64,000 nt of DNA from an uncultured Oscillospiraceae bacterium (GCA_934597255.1 CAKTQV010000008.1:1-64000), one strand, 5' to 3'. Shown: positions 22,681 to 31,700, numbered from the stretch's first letter. Numbers and translations are program-made. The notes: generated from the letters alone by a model not told the origin.

Positions 22681-23696
22681 AGATCATTGTGGACGCCATG
22701 GGCGGCGACAACGCCCCGCAGGCCATCGTGCAGGGCGCTGTGGACGCGCAGAAGGAATTCGGCGTGGACATCGTGCTGGTGGGACGGGAGGACGCCGTGC
22801 GGCCGTGCCTCGCCGCCTGCGGCGCGGCCGGAAACGGGCATATCACGGTCCGCCCGGCCAGCGAGGTCATCACCATGAGCGACGATCCCAGCACGGCCAC
22901 GCGCCATAAGAAGGACGCGTCCATGACCGTGGCGCTGAACATGCTGCGCGACGGGGAGGGCGACGCGGTCGTTTCCGCCGGCTCCACGGGCGCGCTGCTG
23001 ACCGGGGCGACGCTGATCGTCCGGCGCATCCGCGGCATCCGCCGCGCGGCGCTGGCGCCCGTGCTGCCGAACGGCGGCGCCGGCGTTATGCTCATCGATT
23101 GCGGCGCGAACGTGGAATGCACGCCGGAATACCTGCTCCAGTTTGCGTATATGGGCTCGTTCTACGCCGAGAAGATACTCGGCGTGTCCAGGCCCCGCGT
23201 GGCGCTTCTGAACGTCGGTGCGGAGGACGAGAAGGGCGACGAGCTGCGCAAGCAGACCAACGCCCAGCTCCGGCTGGCGGCGGAGGCGGGACGGCTGAAC
23301 TTCATCGGCAACCGCGAGGGCGGCGACCTTCTGCGCGGCGAGGTGGACGTGATGGTGGCGGACGGCTTTTCCGGCAACGTCATGCTCAAGACCATCGAGG
23401 GCGCGGCGAAGTTCATGTTCGGGAGCCTCCGGGATATCCTGTATAAAAATCTGAAAAACAAGCTTGCGGCGGCGGCCATCAAGAAGGATCTTTACGCCTT
23501 CAAAAGCACGATGGACGTCAACGAGATCGGGGGAACGGCCATGCTCGGCATCTCCCGCCCCGTCGTCAAGGCTCACGGCTCGTCCGACGCGCGGGCCATC
23601 CGAAGCGCTGTCCGCCAGGCCATCGCATTTGCCGAGGCCGGCGTTATTCAGGCGATAGAAGAAAACATCGAATCCATGAAAATCACAGCTGAATAA
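22677..23696 (+). CDS. plsX: phosphate acyltransferase PlsX
   Basis: A 339-residue enzyme making acyl-phosphate from acyl-ACP and phosphate, the first step of phospholipid synthesis with PlsY. It begins with the typical DAMGGDNAPQAIVQGAV and has SAGSTGALLTGATLIV, DCGANVECTPEYLLQFA and DGFSGNVMLKTIEG. The start overlaps trmFO by 4 bases, and acpP starts 12 bases after its stop, so the acyl donor is made from the next gene. Confidence 0.96.
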   Translation: MKIIVDAMGGDNAPQAIVQGAVDAQKEFGVDIVLVGREDAVRPCLAACGAAGNGHITVRPASEVITMSDDPSTATRHKKDASMTVALNMLRDGEGDAVVSAGSTGALLTGATLIVRRIRGIRRAALAPVLPNGGAGVMLIDCGANVECTPEYLLQFAYMGSFYAEKILGVSRPRVALLNVGAEDEKGDELRKQTNAQLRLAAEAGRLNFIGNREGGDLLRGEVDVMVADGFSGNVMLKTIEGAAKFMFGSLRDILYKNLKNKLAAAAIKKDLYAFKSTMDVNEIGGTAMLGISRPVVKAHGSSDARAIRSAVRQAIAFAEAGVIQAIEENIESMKITAE

Positions 23697-23708
23697 GGAG
23701 AAAAACAA

Positions 23709-23945
23709 ATGGTTTACGAAAAAATCGTCGAGAAGATCTGCACCCAGTTCGGTCTGGACCCGGAAGCCGTTAACGAGAACACGTCCTTTGTGGACGATCT
23801 TGGCGCCGACAGCCTTGACGTGGTCGAGCTGACGATCGAGATGGAAGAGGAATTCGGCATGGCCGAGGTGCCCGAGGAGGAGCTGAAGAAGCTGCGCACG
23901 GTGGGCGATCTGGTCGAGTACGTCAAGACGCACACCGACGTGTGA
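23709..23945 (+). CDS. acpP: acyl carrier protein (fatty acid synthesis)
   Basis: A 78-residue acidic four-helix carrier with the phosphopantetheine site DDLGADSLDVVEL, modified at Ser35. It carries growing fatty acids and feeds PlsX, whose gene is just upstream. A good ribosome-binding site (AAGGAG) precedes it. A second, different ACP lies at 61656 in the FkbH operon. Confidence 0.96.
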   Translation: MVYEKIVEKICTQFGLDPEAVNENTSFVDDLGADSLDVVELTIEMEEEFGMAEVPEEELKKLRTVGDLVEYVKTHTDV

Positions 23946-24613
23946 TGGACGCGCTGGAACGGAAAATCGGATACCGCTTCCGTGACCGGGCCCTGCTGGA
24001 AACGGCGCTGACCCATTCGTCCTACGCCAACGAGCATCCGCCGCTGCACTCCAACGAGCGCCTTGAATTTTTGGGCGACGCCGTGCTCGGGTTCTATACG
24101 GCGCAGACCATCTTTTCGACCCGCCCGGATATGCCGGAGGGGGAGATGAGCCGCCTGCGCGCGGAGCTGGTGTGTGAGGCGAGCCTTCATCAGGTGGCGC
24201 AGTCGCTCGGCCTGGCCGCGTATCTGCGCCTTGGCCGGGCCGAGGAAGGAAACGCCGGGCGCAGCCGTCCCTCCATTCTGGCCGACGCCGTGGAGGCGGT
24301 CATCGCCGCCATTTTTACCGACGGCGGGCTGGAATGCGCCGAGCGCTTTATCTATGAGCAGATCCTGTCCGACGGCCTGGCCGGCCGGCGCTTCGTGCGC
24401 GAGGATTACAAGACGATGCTCCAGGAGCTGCTGCAGCAAAACGGCGGCGCGGCGCCGTCGTATGCGATCATCGCCGAGTCCGGCCCCGATCATGACAAGA
24501 CCTTCACGGCCCGCGTCAGCTTTCCGCAGGGCTTTGCCGACGGCGTCGGCAAGTCCAAGAAGGAGGCCGAACGCGCCGCGGCCCGGCTTGCCTGGGAGAG
24601 GCTGAAGGGCTGA
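23945..24613 (+). CDS. rnc: ribonuclease III
   Basis: A 222-residue RNase III: endonuclease domain with the signature NERLEFLGDAVLGFYT and the second metal site ADAVEAVIAAIFTDGG, then a double-stranded RNA-binding domain from about residue 150 ending KSKKEAERAAARLAW. It cuts rRNA precursors and other duplex RNA. The ATG at 23945 overlaps the acpP stop (TGATG); a GTG 3 bases upstream is also possible. Its stop overlaps the next start by one base. Confidence 0.96.
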   Translation: MDALERKIGYRFRDRALLETALTHSSYANEHPPLHSNERLEFLGDAVLGFYTAQTIFSTRPDMPEGEMSRLRAELVCEASLHQVAQSLGLAAYLRLGRAEEGNAGRSRPSILADAVEAVIAAIFTDGGLECAERFIYEQILSDGLAGRRFVREDYKTMLQELLQQNGGAAPSYAIIAESGPDHDKTFTARVSFPQGFADGVGKSKKEAERAAARLAWERLKG

Positions 24614-25647
24614 TGGCGCGGCGGAGCATCATCCCCCTGTTCGTACCGCATTTGGGCTGCCCGAAGCAATGCGTATTCTGCGATCAGAAGCGCATTTCCG
24701 GCAGCCTTTTGCCTGCCCGCACCGCCGATGTGCGCGCGGCGCTGGACGCGGCGGCGGACCGGGGCGCACGGGACGCGCAGCTGGCGTTTTACGGCGGGAG
24801 CTTCACGGCGGTGCCGGAGCGTCTGCAAAACGAGCTTCTGGACGCGGCGCAGGCGTATATCGACCGCGGCGTCATTGCGTCCATCCGCCTTTCCACGCGC
24901 CCGGACGCCGTGGACGGCGGAACGCTCGCGCGGCTGCGCGGCTACCGCGTTGAAACGGTGGAGCTGGGAAGTCAGTCGATGGACGACGGCGTGCTGGAGG
25001 CCTCCGGCCGCGGCCACAGCGCGGCCGATACCGTCCGGGCGGCGGAGCTTGTCCGCGCGGCGGGGCTGCGTCTGGTTTTGCAGATGATGACGGGGCTGCC
25101 AGGCTCGTCGGACGAGAAGGACGTTGAAACGGCGCGGCGCATCGCGGCGCTTGGGCCGGACGGCGTGCGCATCTATCCGACGGTGATTGTCCGCGGAACG
25201 CCGCTGTACGATATGTGGCGCGCGGGGCAGTACCGCGAGCACACGGTCGCCGACGCGGTGCGCGTGTGCGCGGATATCCTGCCGGTCTTCGAGGCGGCGG
25301 GCATCCCGGTGATAAGGCTGGGGCTCAACCCGACGCAGGAGCTGTCCGGCGGACAGGCGGCCGGCGGCGCGTATCATCCCGCGCTGGGCGAGCTTGTCCG
25401 CTCGGAGTGCCTGCGCCGGGAGGCGATGGAGCTGCTGCGCGATGTGCCGCCGGGCTCGGCGGTCACGCTGGGCGCGGCGCCGGAACGGGTGTCGGCCCTG
25501 ATCGGCCAGCACCGGGCCAACGTGGAGGCCATCCGGCGCGGCAAAGGGCTGCGCGCGCTGTCCGTCAAGCCCTGCACGCAGGCCGGGAAGGCGATCGTGC
25601 TGCTCGCGGCCGTCCCGGACGCGGAGCGGCCCCCCGGCCGGCGATAA
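24613..25647 (+). CDS. radical SAM protein (Elp3-like core with Radical_SAM_C domain)
   Basis: A 344-residue radical SAM enzyme. Cys16, Cys20 and Cys23 in HLGCPKQCVFCDQ bind the 4Fe-4S cluster; further motifs are FYGGSFTAVP, IRLSTRPDAVD and VELGSQSMDD in the TIM-barrel, then a C-terminal domain with QELSGGQAAGGAYHPALGEL. This family, common between rnc and smc in Clostridia, has no firmly assigned reaction; a tRNA- or rRNA-modifying role is guessed from the Elp3-like core. Last gene of the cluster from 17158; in this strain an insert separates it from smc. Confidence 0.88.
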   Translation: MARRSIIPLFVPHLGCPKQCVFCDQKRISGSLLPARTADVRAALDAAADRGARDAQLAFYGGSFTAVPERLQNELLDAAQAYIDRGVIASIRLSTRPDAVDGGTLARLRGYRVETVELGSQSMDDGVLEASGRGHSAADTVRAAELVRAAGLRLVLQMMTGLPGSSDEKDVETARRIAALGPDGVRIYPTVIVRGTPLYDMWRAGQYREHTVADAVRVCADILPVFEAAGIPVIRLGLNPTQELSGGQAAGGAYHPALGELVRSECLRREAMELLRDVPPGSAVTLGAAPERVSALIGQHRANVEAIRRGKGLRALSVKPCTQAGKAIVLLAAVPDAERPPGRR

Positions 25648-25653
25648 GGAAAA

Positions 25654-25692
25654 CGTCCCCTCTCATCCCGTTTCCGGGGATAAGAGGGGACG
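25654..25692. terminator. large hairpin after the radical SAM gene
   Basis: CGTCCCCTCT and AGAGGGGACG pair, extended by ATCCC/GGGAT around the centre. No T-run follows, so it may serve as a bidirectional barrier between the radical SAM gene and the minus-strand remnant at 25714. Confidence 0.55.
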
Positions 25693-25713
25693 GCGTCCGT
25701 TATCAAGGGGCGG

Positions 25714-25869
25714 TCATCCGAAGCGGGCGGACAAAAGCGCGGCGGCCAGCCAGAGAAGCACGCCGGCGGCCAGGGCGGCGACGATTACAGTCTCGAGCTT
25801 CGGGATCCGCGCGCGGATCCAGGGTCTGGTTTTGGGGATCGCCAGCAAAACGGCGGCGCCCACGCTCAT
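25714..25869 (-). pseudogene. possible C-terminal remnant of a membrane protein
   Basis: The GC-rich minus-strand frame ending at 25714 gives a basic stretch, PKTRPWIRARIPKLE, then a long hydrophobic helix, TVIVAALAAGVLLWLAAALL, and stops. It reads like the last helix of a polytopic membrane protein whose upstream part was cut where lower-GC DNA begins near 25870. No family can be named, and it could be chance. Confidence 0.3.
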
Positions 25870-26446
25870 CGTCGGGTACGTGCCGGACACTGCACTGCAA
25901 GCAAAGATCAGCAGCGTCGCTTTCTTCCAGGATGTCAACGGTGATGATGATCTGGACGCGCTGCTGGCGCAGGGCATGGATCGGCAGATCTATGATGATT
26001 ACCTTGCCCATCGCAGCGAGAACGCTGCGACAGAGGACTTCCATCATGTGAGCGCCATCGAGTTTGACGCATTCCTGCAGCGAAAGCTGTCGCCGGAGGA
26101 TTACGCTGCTGCGTGGAAAACGTTGCGGGAAACCGGGCATCTCTGTGTGATAGACAGCGCCGTTTATATCGGAGATCATGTGTATCTGGACGACGGAACC
26201 GACCTTGGCCCCGTTTCGCAGCAGAACATGGACAGCTTCGATATCGACGCGCACAGCGGGAACCTCTTCATTGAGATATCGTCCCTGCCGGAAGCGGCGC
26301 GGGACCTCGATGTCCTGAATGCCAGTCTGACGATCAAGAGCTCCCACACGTATTATTACATGGAGCTCGGCGGCCCGGCGTACTTCTACTATGAAACCGT
26401 CAATGAAGTTCAAGTACCCTTCACGGTGGAGAACAGCGGAAAATAA
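25832..26446 (+). CDS. hypothetical protein, probably C-terminal part of a secreted protein
   Basis: A 204-residue open frame. From about residue 13 (VGYVPDTALQAKISSV) it looks like genuine protein: an Asp-rich NGDDDLDALLAQG stretch, then mixed beta segments ending TYYYMELGGPAYFYYETVNE. The first dozen residues read into the flanking GC-rich DNA, and no signal peptide, membrane helix or ribosome-binding site is visible, so it is likely the 3' end of a gene cut at the insert border near 25870. Base composition matches the sigma/anti-sigma pair beside it. I do not recognise a family. Confidence 0.5.
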   Translation: MGIASKTAAPTLIVGYVPDTALQAKISSVAFFQDVNGDDDLDALLAQGMDRQIYDDYLAHRSENAATEDFHHVSAIEFDAFLQRKLSPEDYAAAWKTLRETGHLCVIDSAVYIGDHVYLDDGTDLGPVSQQNMDSFDIDAHSGNLFIEISSLPEAARDLDVLNASLTIKSSHTYYYMELGGPAYFYYETVNEVQVPFTVENSGK

Positions 26447-26466
26447 GATGACCATATAACGAGCAG

Positions 26467-26511
26467 AGAAACAGGGGGAAGCGGGCCCACGACTCACTTC
26501 CCCCTGTTTCT
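26467..26511. terminator. intrinsic terminator between convergent genes
   Basis: A perfect 15-bp stem (26467-26481 with 26497-26511), then GTTTTG on the plus strand. It separates the plus-strand remnant from the minus-strand sigma/anti-sigma operon. Confidence 0.75.
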
Positions 26512-26524
26512 GTTTTGAAATCTG

Positions 26525-27553
26525 TTACGGCAGCTCCCGGCCCAGAGAACCGAAGTTGACCAAATCGGCGAGTCGCTCCATCATCTCACGGCTGGCAGTT
26601 TCACCGGTACTGTTCTGCATGAATGTGAAGTCTGCCTGAAGTGTGACGAAAGCATAGTCGCTGTCATATAGAACTATTCCATAGCTTTTGCCGAGTATCA
26701 GAGACAGCGTATCTCCAAAGCAATTTGTGTATTCCCACTCGTCCAGTTCTTCGTTTTCTGCAAACAGCGCGTATCCTGTACGGAAATACCCCTTTGCAGC
26801 GCGGTTCAACTTCATATCCACGAAACTGTCATCTTCGTAGTTGTCATCCAGACTGTACGCAAACTGCAGAAGGAACGTCCCCGCATCATAACCGAGATAC
26901 TCCGCGCCGACAAGCTGATATTCCTGTCCGGCAAAGGCATCCTTGTTGAGCACCTCATCGGTGCCAAAGTAATGATAGAAGCTATCCATGCCAATATCCT
27001 CTGTGCAGGAATCCAGAGGCTTTAGCGAATACTTGTCACAGATTTCCAGCACTTTCTCCTTCATTGCGGGTGTGTATGCGGGATAAATGCGGGAATGGGT
27101 TTCATACCATGGATCCGTTTTCAGTGCAGGATTCGGTACCTCATCCCCATAATAGTTGTTGAGGCGATAGTCGTCATAGAAGCTCTGCCATTCCTGATTG
27201 GCCTGGTATTCCGGTGAACCACGCCAGCCCTGGAGGGAAAGCACGCGGACAGGTACTTGATTCAGACCCTGCGCCATCTCCTCTCTGCTTTCGATCACGC
27301 TGGAAACGGGGTTCACTCCGGCATATTCGACAACGGTGTCTCCCATCTGGCTGTCGATGAGGCCGAAAAAGCCCGTTGCATACGCTGCTGCCGCCAGCCC
27401 CAGAACCAGCGCGGCAGCAAGTGCAAAACTCACGACGCGTTTCATTTGGATATGCCTGGTTTTCTGCTTGTCAAAATAGATTTCTCCGGCCATGATAACA
27501 TCCTCCTCATGAATGCCGTTCATAGCGCGAAGGAGTTTCAGCGAATCTGACAT
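26525..27553 (-). CDS. putative membrane anti-sigma factor
   Basis: A 342-residue protein with a cytosolic N-terminus of about 38 residues (MSDSLKLLRAMNGIHEEDV), one membrane helix near 39-61 (VVSFALAAALVLGLAAAAYA) and a large outer domain. That layout, and its place behind an ECF sigma factor whose stop it overlaps by 16 bases, fit a membrane anti-sigma or accessory sensor. The outer domain is not recognised. It may hold the sigma factor until an envelope signal arrives; this is inference from context. Confidence 0.7.
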   Translation of the reverse strand: MSDSLKLLRAMNGIHEEDVIMAGEIYFDKQKTRHIQMKRVVSFALAAALVLGLAAAAYATGFFGLIDSQMGDTVVEYAGVNPVSSVIESREEMAQGLNQVPVRVLSLQGWRGSPEYQANQEWQSFYDDYRLNNYYGDEVPNPALKTDPWYETHSRIYPAYTPAMKEKVLEICDKYSLKPLDSCTEDIGMDSFYHYFGTDEVLNKDAFAGQEYQLVGAEYLGYDAGTFLLQFAYSLDDNYEDDSFVDMKLNRAAKGYFRTGYALFAENEELDEWEYTNCFGDTLSLILGKSYGIVLYDSDYAFVTLQADFTFMQNSTGETASREMMERLADLVNFGSLGRELP

Positions 27554-28104
27554 AAGTCTGCCTCCATCAGATAGTTTTTCAGTTTGTTCCGGACGCGAAA
27601 CAAAATGCTCTTGGTCTTGCTTTGGCTGAATTGCATCCGAGCAGCGATTTCCGACACCGGAACGAAATACCAGTATCGCAGAACAAAGGTTGTTTTTTCA
27701 TCCGCCGGAAGGCGGGCGACAAAGCTGCCGATGGCATGTTCAAGTTCTTTCTCTTCGACGCTCTGTTCTAAATCCGATCCATCCGGTATGCATTCGCTCA
27801 GCTCATCCAAAGCGAGAATCGCTTCGCCTCCACCGCGCTTTTTCCTGTTTTTCGCCTTCATGCGATCCAAGGCGAAATGTCTTGTAATGCCGCCTAAGAA
27901 CACCGACAGGGCGGAGGGACGCTTGTCCGGCATGAGATTCCATGCGCGAAACCATGTGTCATTGACGCACTCTTCGGCATCCTCCCGCGATGCGCAGATG
28001 TGGTAGGCAATGCAGCGGCAGTATTTGCCGTACTTTTTTTCTGTTTCCGATATGGCCTGATCGGAACGTCGCCAGTACAGATCGATGATCGCTGAATCTT
28101 CCAT
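27538..28104 (-). CDS. ECF-type RNA polymerase sigma factor
   Basis: A 188-residue sigma-70 family protein with only regions 2 and 4. Region 2 shows the core-binding and -10 contacts (YHICASREDAEECVNDTWFR, then RHFALDRMKAKNRKK), and region 4 the -35 helix-turn-helix (RYWYFVPVSEIAARMQFSQS, then VRNKLKNYL). The start at 28104 follows AAGGAGG by 7 bases; the frame is open upstream but without signals. It overlaps the putative anti-sigma gene. An ECF-like promoter at 28136-28161 suggests it drives its own operon. Confidence 0.9.
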   Translation of the reverse strand: MEDSAIIDLYWRRSDQAISETEKKYGKYCRCIAYHICASREDAEECVNDTWFRAWNLMPDKRPSALSVFLGGITRHFALDRMKAKNRKKRGGGEAILALDELSECIPDGSDLEQSVEEKELEHAIGSFVARLPADEKTTFVLRYWYFVPVSEIAARMQFSQSKTKSILFRVRNKLKNYLMEADLCQIR

Positions 28105-28135
28105 ACTGTTCCTCCTTGAAGAGCTCTCACCCTTA

Positions 28136-28161
28136 TATACGACAAACGAACCGGAAAGGTT
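28136..28161 (-). promoter_or_regulatory. candidate ECF-sigma promoter (autoregulation)
   Basis: On the minus strand GCAACCTTT with AACC at 28158-28161, then 16 bases, then CGTATA at 28136-28141. AAC-type -35 and CGT-type -10 boxes are usual for ECF sigma factors. A similar TGCAACTTTTT stretch on the plus strand near 28208 may serve the truncated sigma gene to the right. Confidence 0.5.
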
Positions 28162-28286
28162 GCGCTTTCCAGTTAAGATCTCGTCACAAGATAATACGCC
28201 ACAGATGCAACTTTTTTGCTGCGGATTGGCATTATAAAGCGGTCGGCCGATTAGAAAGCAAGCAGAGCATAAGAGGTGAGCAAGGT

Positions 28287-28550
28287 TTGAATGACGAGGA
28301 ACGGGAGCTGCGCGCCCTTCGCTGCAGGTCCGAAATGGCATTGCAGAGCATCATCGAACGCTATACGCCATATGTGAGCGCCGTCATCTCCAATATCATC
28401 GGCGGCAGCATGGTCGGTTCAGACGTAGAAGAGGCCGCGGCGGATGTGTTCTTTGTCCTCTGGGAAAATGCATCGCGCTCCGCCGCCGGCTTTGCCGCGG
28501 CCTTCATGCGGCCGGGTCATGCGCCGGAATCTGTTAAAAGTCTATTATAA
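28287..28550 (+). pseudogene. ECF sigma factor, N-terminal remnant
   Basis: From a TTG at 28287 the frame reads NDEERELRALRCRSEMAL, IIERYTPYVSAVISNIIGG and DVEEAAADVFFVLWENA, which is region 2 of an ECF sigma factor different from the one at 27538. After about 28475 the sequence turns GC-rich and loses all similarity; regions 3-4 are missing. It marks the right border of the lower-GC insert. Confidence 0.75.
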
Positions 28551-28589
28551 ATTCAAAATCCTGTCAACGCCGGCGGGTAATTTTGCTCC

Positions 28590-28618
28590 TTGACGTTGTC
28601 CCCGGATGGGAATATACT
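28590..28618 (+). promoter_or_regulatory. smc promoter
   Basis: TTGACG (28590-28595), 17 bases, TATACT (28613-28618), 48 bases before the smc start. Confidence 0.7.
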
Positions 28619-28666
28619 ATATTCTGTATTATTATTGCAAAAAGTCCACTACAGGAGAAAAAACGA

Positions 28667-31600
28667 GTGTATTTAAAGGCTCTTGAGATACAGGGCTTCA
28701 AGTCTTTCCCGGAAAAGACGGTTCTGGAATTTGAAAAGAATATGACCATGATCGTCGGGCCGAACGGTTCCGGCAAATCCAACATATCCGATGCGATCTT
28801 GTGGGTCATGGGCGAGCAGCGGGCGCGTTCGCTGCGCGGCAGCAAGATGGAGGACGTTATCTTCGGCGGCACGGAGAAGCGCGGGGCGCTCGGCTTTGCG
28901 CAGGTGTCGCTGATCCTGGACAATTCCGCGCGCAGCTTTGCCGTCGATTCCGACGAGCTGGTCATCACGCGCCGCTATTACCGCTCCGGCGAGAGCGAAT
29001 ACTGCATCAACCGCGAGAACGTCCGTCTGCGCGACATAAACGAGCTTCTCATGGACACCGGCCTCGGCCGCGACGGCTATTCCATCATCGGCCAGGGGCG
29101 CATCGCGGAGATCGTTTCCGCCAAATCGACCGACCGCCGCGAGATATTTGAGGAGGCGGCCGGCATCAGCCGCTATCGCTACCGCAAGGAGGAGGCCGAG
29201 CGCAAGCTTGCCGCCACAGACGAGAGTCTGCTGCGCGTGGGCGACAAGATCGAGGAGCTGGAGCTGCAGGTCGGCCCGCTGAAAAAGCAGTCGGAAACGG
29301 CGAAAAAGTATCTCGCCCTGCGCGAGCAGCTGAAGGGGCTGGAGGTCTCGGCGTGGATGCTGTCGCTTGACCGGCTCGCCGAGCAGTCCGCCGGCGTGCG
29401 GCAGTCGCTGGAGCAGGCGCGCGACGATCTGGGCCGGGCGCGGCAGGCGCTGGCCGACAACTACGAGCTTGGCGAGAGCATTTCGGAGAAAATGCGCGCG
29501 AAGGACGTGGAGGCCGAGGAGCTGCGCCGCCGTCTTTCCGAGACGGAGGGCGATCTGGCCGACAACGAGAGCGCGATGGCCGTGCTGCGGAGCCAGCGGC
29601 AGTCGAATCTCGATTCCGTAAAGCGCGTGCGCGGCGATATGGATGCCGACGGCGAGCGCATCGCCGCCGTGCAGGCGCAAATCGACGAGCTGAACGGGCG
29701 CATGGAGGCCATCGCCGCCGACGAGCGGGAGCTTGGCGGGACGATCGCGTCGCTTTCCAACGTCGTCAACGGCCACCGCATGAAAATGTCCGGCCGCGAA
29801 AGCCGGCTCGCGGCGCTGCGCGACGAGCTGACGAAGCTGACCGTGGACGGGCGGAGCATGCGGAGCCGCATCCATATGCTCACGGAGATGGAAAAGGACT
29901 ACGAGGGCTATTCCCGCGCCGTCAAGACCGTTATGCGCGAATCGAAGCGGGGCACGCTGCCCGGCATCCGCGGGCCCGTGGCCAATCTGGTGCGGAGCGA
30001 CGACCGCTACGCGCTCGCCATCGAGACGGCGCTGGGCTTCGCCGCGCAGAACATCGTCGTGGACACGCAGGAGGACGGCCGCGCCGCCATCGAATACCTC
30101 AAGCGGCAGGACGCCGGGCGCGCGACGTTCCTTCCCATCGGCGCCGTGCGCGGCAGCGCGCTGGCGCAGCCCCCGCGCGGCGAGCGGGGCTATCTGGGCC
30201 TGGCCAGCGAGCTTTGCAGCTACGACCGCGAATACGCCGGCGTGTTCGCCAGCCTTCTCGGCCGCACCGTGGTCGCGCAGACCCTTGGCGACGCCGTCGC
30301 CATCGCGAGGAAATACGACAACCGCTTCCGCATCGTCTCGCTGGACGGGCAGATGATCAACGCCGGCGGCTCCATGACCGGCGGCTCGGCGGCGAAGGGG
30401 ACGGGCGCGCTGTCGCGCGCCAATGAGCTGGAGCGGCTGAAAAAACAGAGCGCGGAGCTGGAGGCGCGGCGGGAGGAAAAGGCCGCGGCGCTGGAAAAGG
30501 CCGAGCGGGAGCTGGCCGCGGCGCGCTACGATATGGACACGGCGGCGGAGCAGCTTGCCTCCGCGCGCAGCCGGGCCGCGTCGCTGAGCGCGGAGCGCGA
30601 GGCGAAAAAGACCAGCGCCGAGCAGCTTGGCGCCGTTAAGAATGCGATGCTGGCCGGCGGCGGGGAGCGCCGCGCGCTGATCGAGGGCTACGAGCGCCGC
30701 AACGCGGAGATCGACGCGGAGCTGGACAAGAAAACGGCGCGCGCCGGGGAGCTGTCCGAGCGGGCGGAGGGCTATCGCAGCCGCATCCGCGCCGTCACGG
30801 ATCAGAAATTCCAGCTGGAGGCGCGGCGCACGGAGGCCGAGCGCGAAAATCAGCGCCGCAACGAGGCCATCGTGGAGCTTGAGCGCCTTGTCGCCTCCAT
30901 CGAGCGCAAGAGCCTTGCCGCCGAGATGGAGGAGCAGCAGCTGGTCGATAAGCTCTGGGAGAACTACGAGCTGACGCGCACGGCGGCGCAGCCGCTGCGC
31001 ATCGAGCTTCCGGGGCTGACGGCGGCCAACCGCGAGATCGCCTCGCTGCGGCGGAGCATTTCGGCTCTCGGCACGCCGAATCTGGGCGCCATCGACGAAT
31101 ACGAGCGCGTTTCCGAGCGCTATGAATATCTCTCCGGCCAGCGGCAGGACATCGTCAAGGCCAAAAGTGAGCTTCTCACCATCATCGGCGACATCACCAA
31201 GGAGATGGAGCAGATATTCACCACGGAGTTTTCGCTCATCTCCGAGCGCTTTACGAAAACGTTTCTGGAGCTGTTCGGCGGCGGCCGCGCCAGCCTGCGG
31301 CTGGAGGACGAGAGCGACCCGCTCAACTGCGGCATCGACATCCGGGTGCAGCCGCCCGGCAAGGCCGTTTCGAGCATCAGCCTTCTGTCCGGCGGCGAGA
31401 AATCCTTTGTGGCCATCGCGCTGTATTTCTCCATTCTGCAGGTCAAGCCCACGCCGTTTTGCGTTATGGACGAGATCGAGGCGGCGCTGGACGAGGAGAA
31501 CGTGTCCCGCTATGCGGAGTATATGCGGACGCTGTCGGACCGGACGCAGTTCATCGTCATCACGCACCGCCGGGGGACCATGGAGCAGGCGGATGTGCTG

Positions 31601-31684
31601 TTCGGCGTGACGATGCAGGAAAAGGGCGTCAGCCGCGTGATCGAGCTGGATCTGGCCGAGGCGCAGAAAACGGCGGAAAACTAA
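28667..31684 (+). CDS. smc: chromosome segregation protein SMC with shortened arms
   Basis: SMC ATPase for chromosome organisation. The N-lobe has Walker A GPNGSGKSNISDAILWVMGE; the hinge lies at about residues 410-565 (RGPVANLVRSDDRYALAIE to INAGGSMTGG); the C-lobe has LLSGGEKSFVAIALYFSIL near 905 and Walker B VMDEIEAALDEEN. The length is 1005 residues, against about 1,190 in most bacteria, and both coiled-coil arms look about 90-100 residues shorter, by the same amount on each side of the hinge. The GTG at 28667 follows AGGAGAAA. ScpA and ScpB are not in the window. ftsY follows 16 bases later. Confidence 0.95.
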   Translation: MYLKALEIQGFKSFPEKTVLEFEKNMTMIVGPNGSGKSNISDAILWVMGEQRARSLRGSKMEDVIFGGTEKRGALGFAQVSLILDNSARSFAVDSDELVITRRYYRSGESEYCINRENVRLRDINELLMDTGLGRDGYSIIGQGRIAEIVSAKSTDRREIFEEAAGISRYRYRKEEAERKLAATDESLLRVGDKIEELELQVGPLKKQSETAKKYLALREQLKGLEVSAWMLSLDRLAEQSAGVRQSLEQARDDLGRARQALADNYELGESISEKMRAKDVEAEELRRRLSETEGDLADNESAMAVLRSQRQSNLDSVKRVRGDMDADGERIAAVQAQIDELNGRMEAIAADERELGGTIASLSNVVNGHRMKMSGRESRLAALRDELTKLTVDGRSMRSRIHMLTEMEKDYEGYSRAVKTVMRESKRGTLPGIRGPVANLVRSDDRYALAIETALGFAAQNIVVDTQEDGRAAIEYLKRQDAGRATFLPIGAVRGSALAQPPRGERGYLGLASELCSYDREYAGVFASLLGRTVVAQTLGDAVAIARKYDNRFRIVSLDGQMINAGGSMTGGSAAKGTGALSRANELERLKKQSAELEARREEKAAALEKAERELAAARYDMDTAAEQLASARSRAASLSAEREAKKTSAEQLGAVKNAMLAGGGERRALIEGYERRNAEIDAELDKKTARAGELSERAEGYRSRIRAVTDQKFQLEARRTEAERENQRRNEAIVELERLVASIERKSLAAEMEEQQLVDKLWENYELTRTAAQPLRIELPGLTAANREIASLRRSISALGTPNLGAIDEYERVSERYEYLSGQRQDIVKAKSELLTIIGDITKEMEQIFTTEFSLISERFTKTFLELFGGGRASLRLEDESDPLNCGIDIRVQPPGKAVSSISLLSGGEKSFVAIALYFSILQVKPTPFCVMDEIEAALDEENVSRYAEYMRTLSDRTQFIVITHRRGTMEQADVLFGVTMQEKGVSRVIELDLAEAQKTAEN

Positions 31685-31700
31685 CACGGGAGTATAAAAT

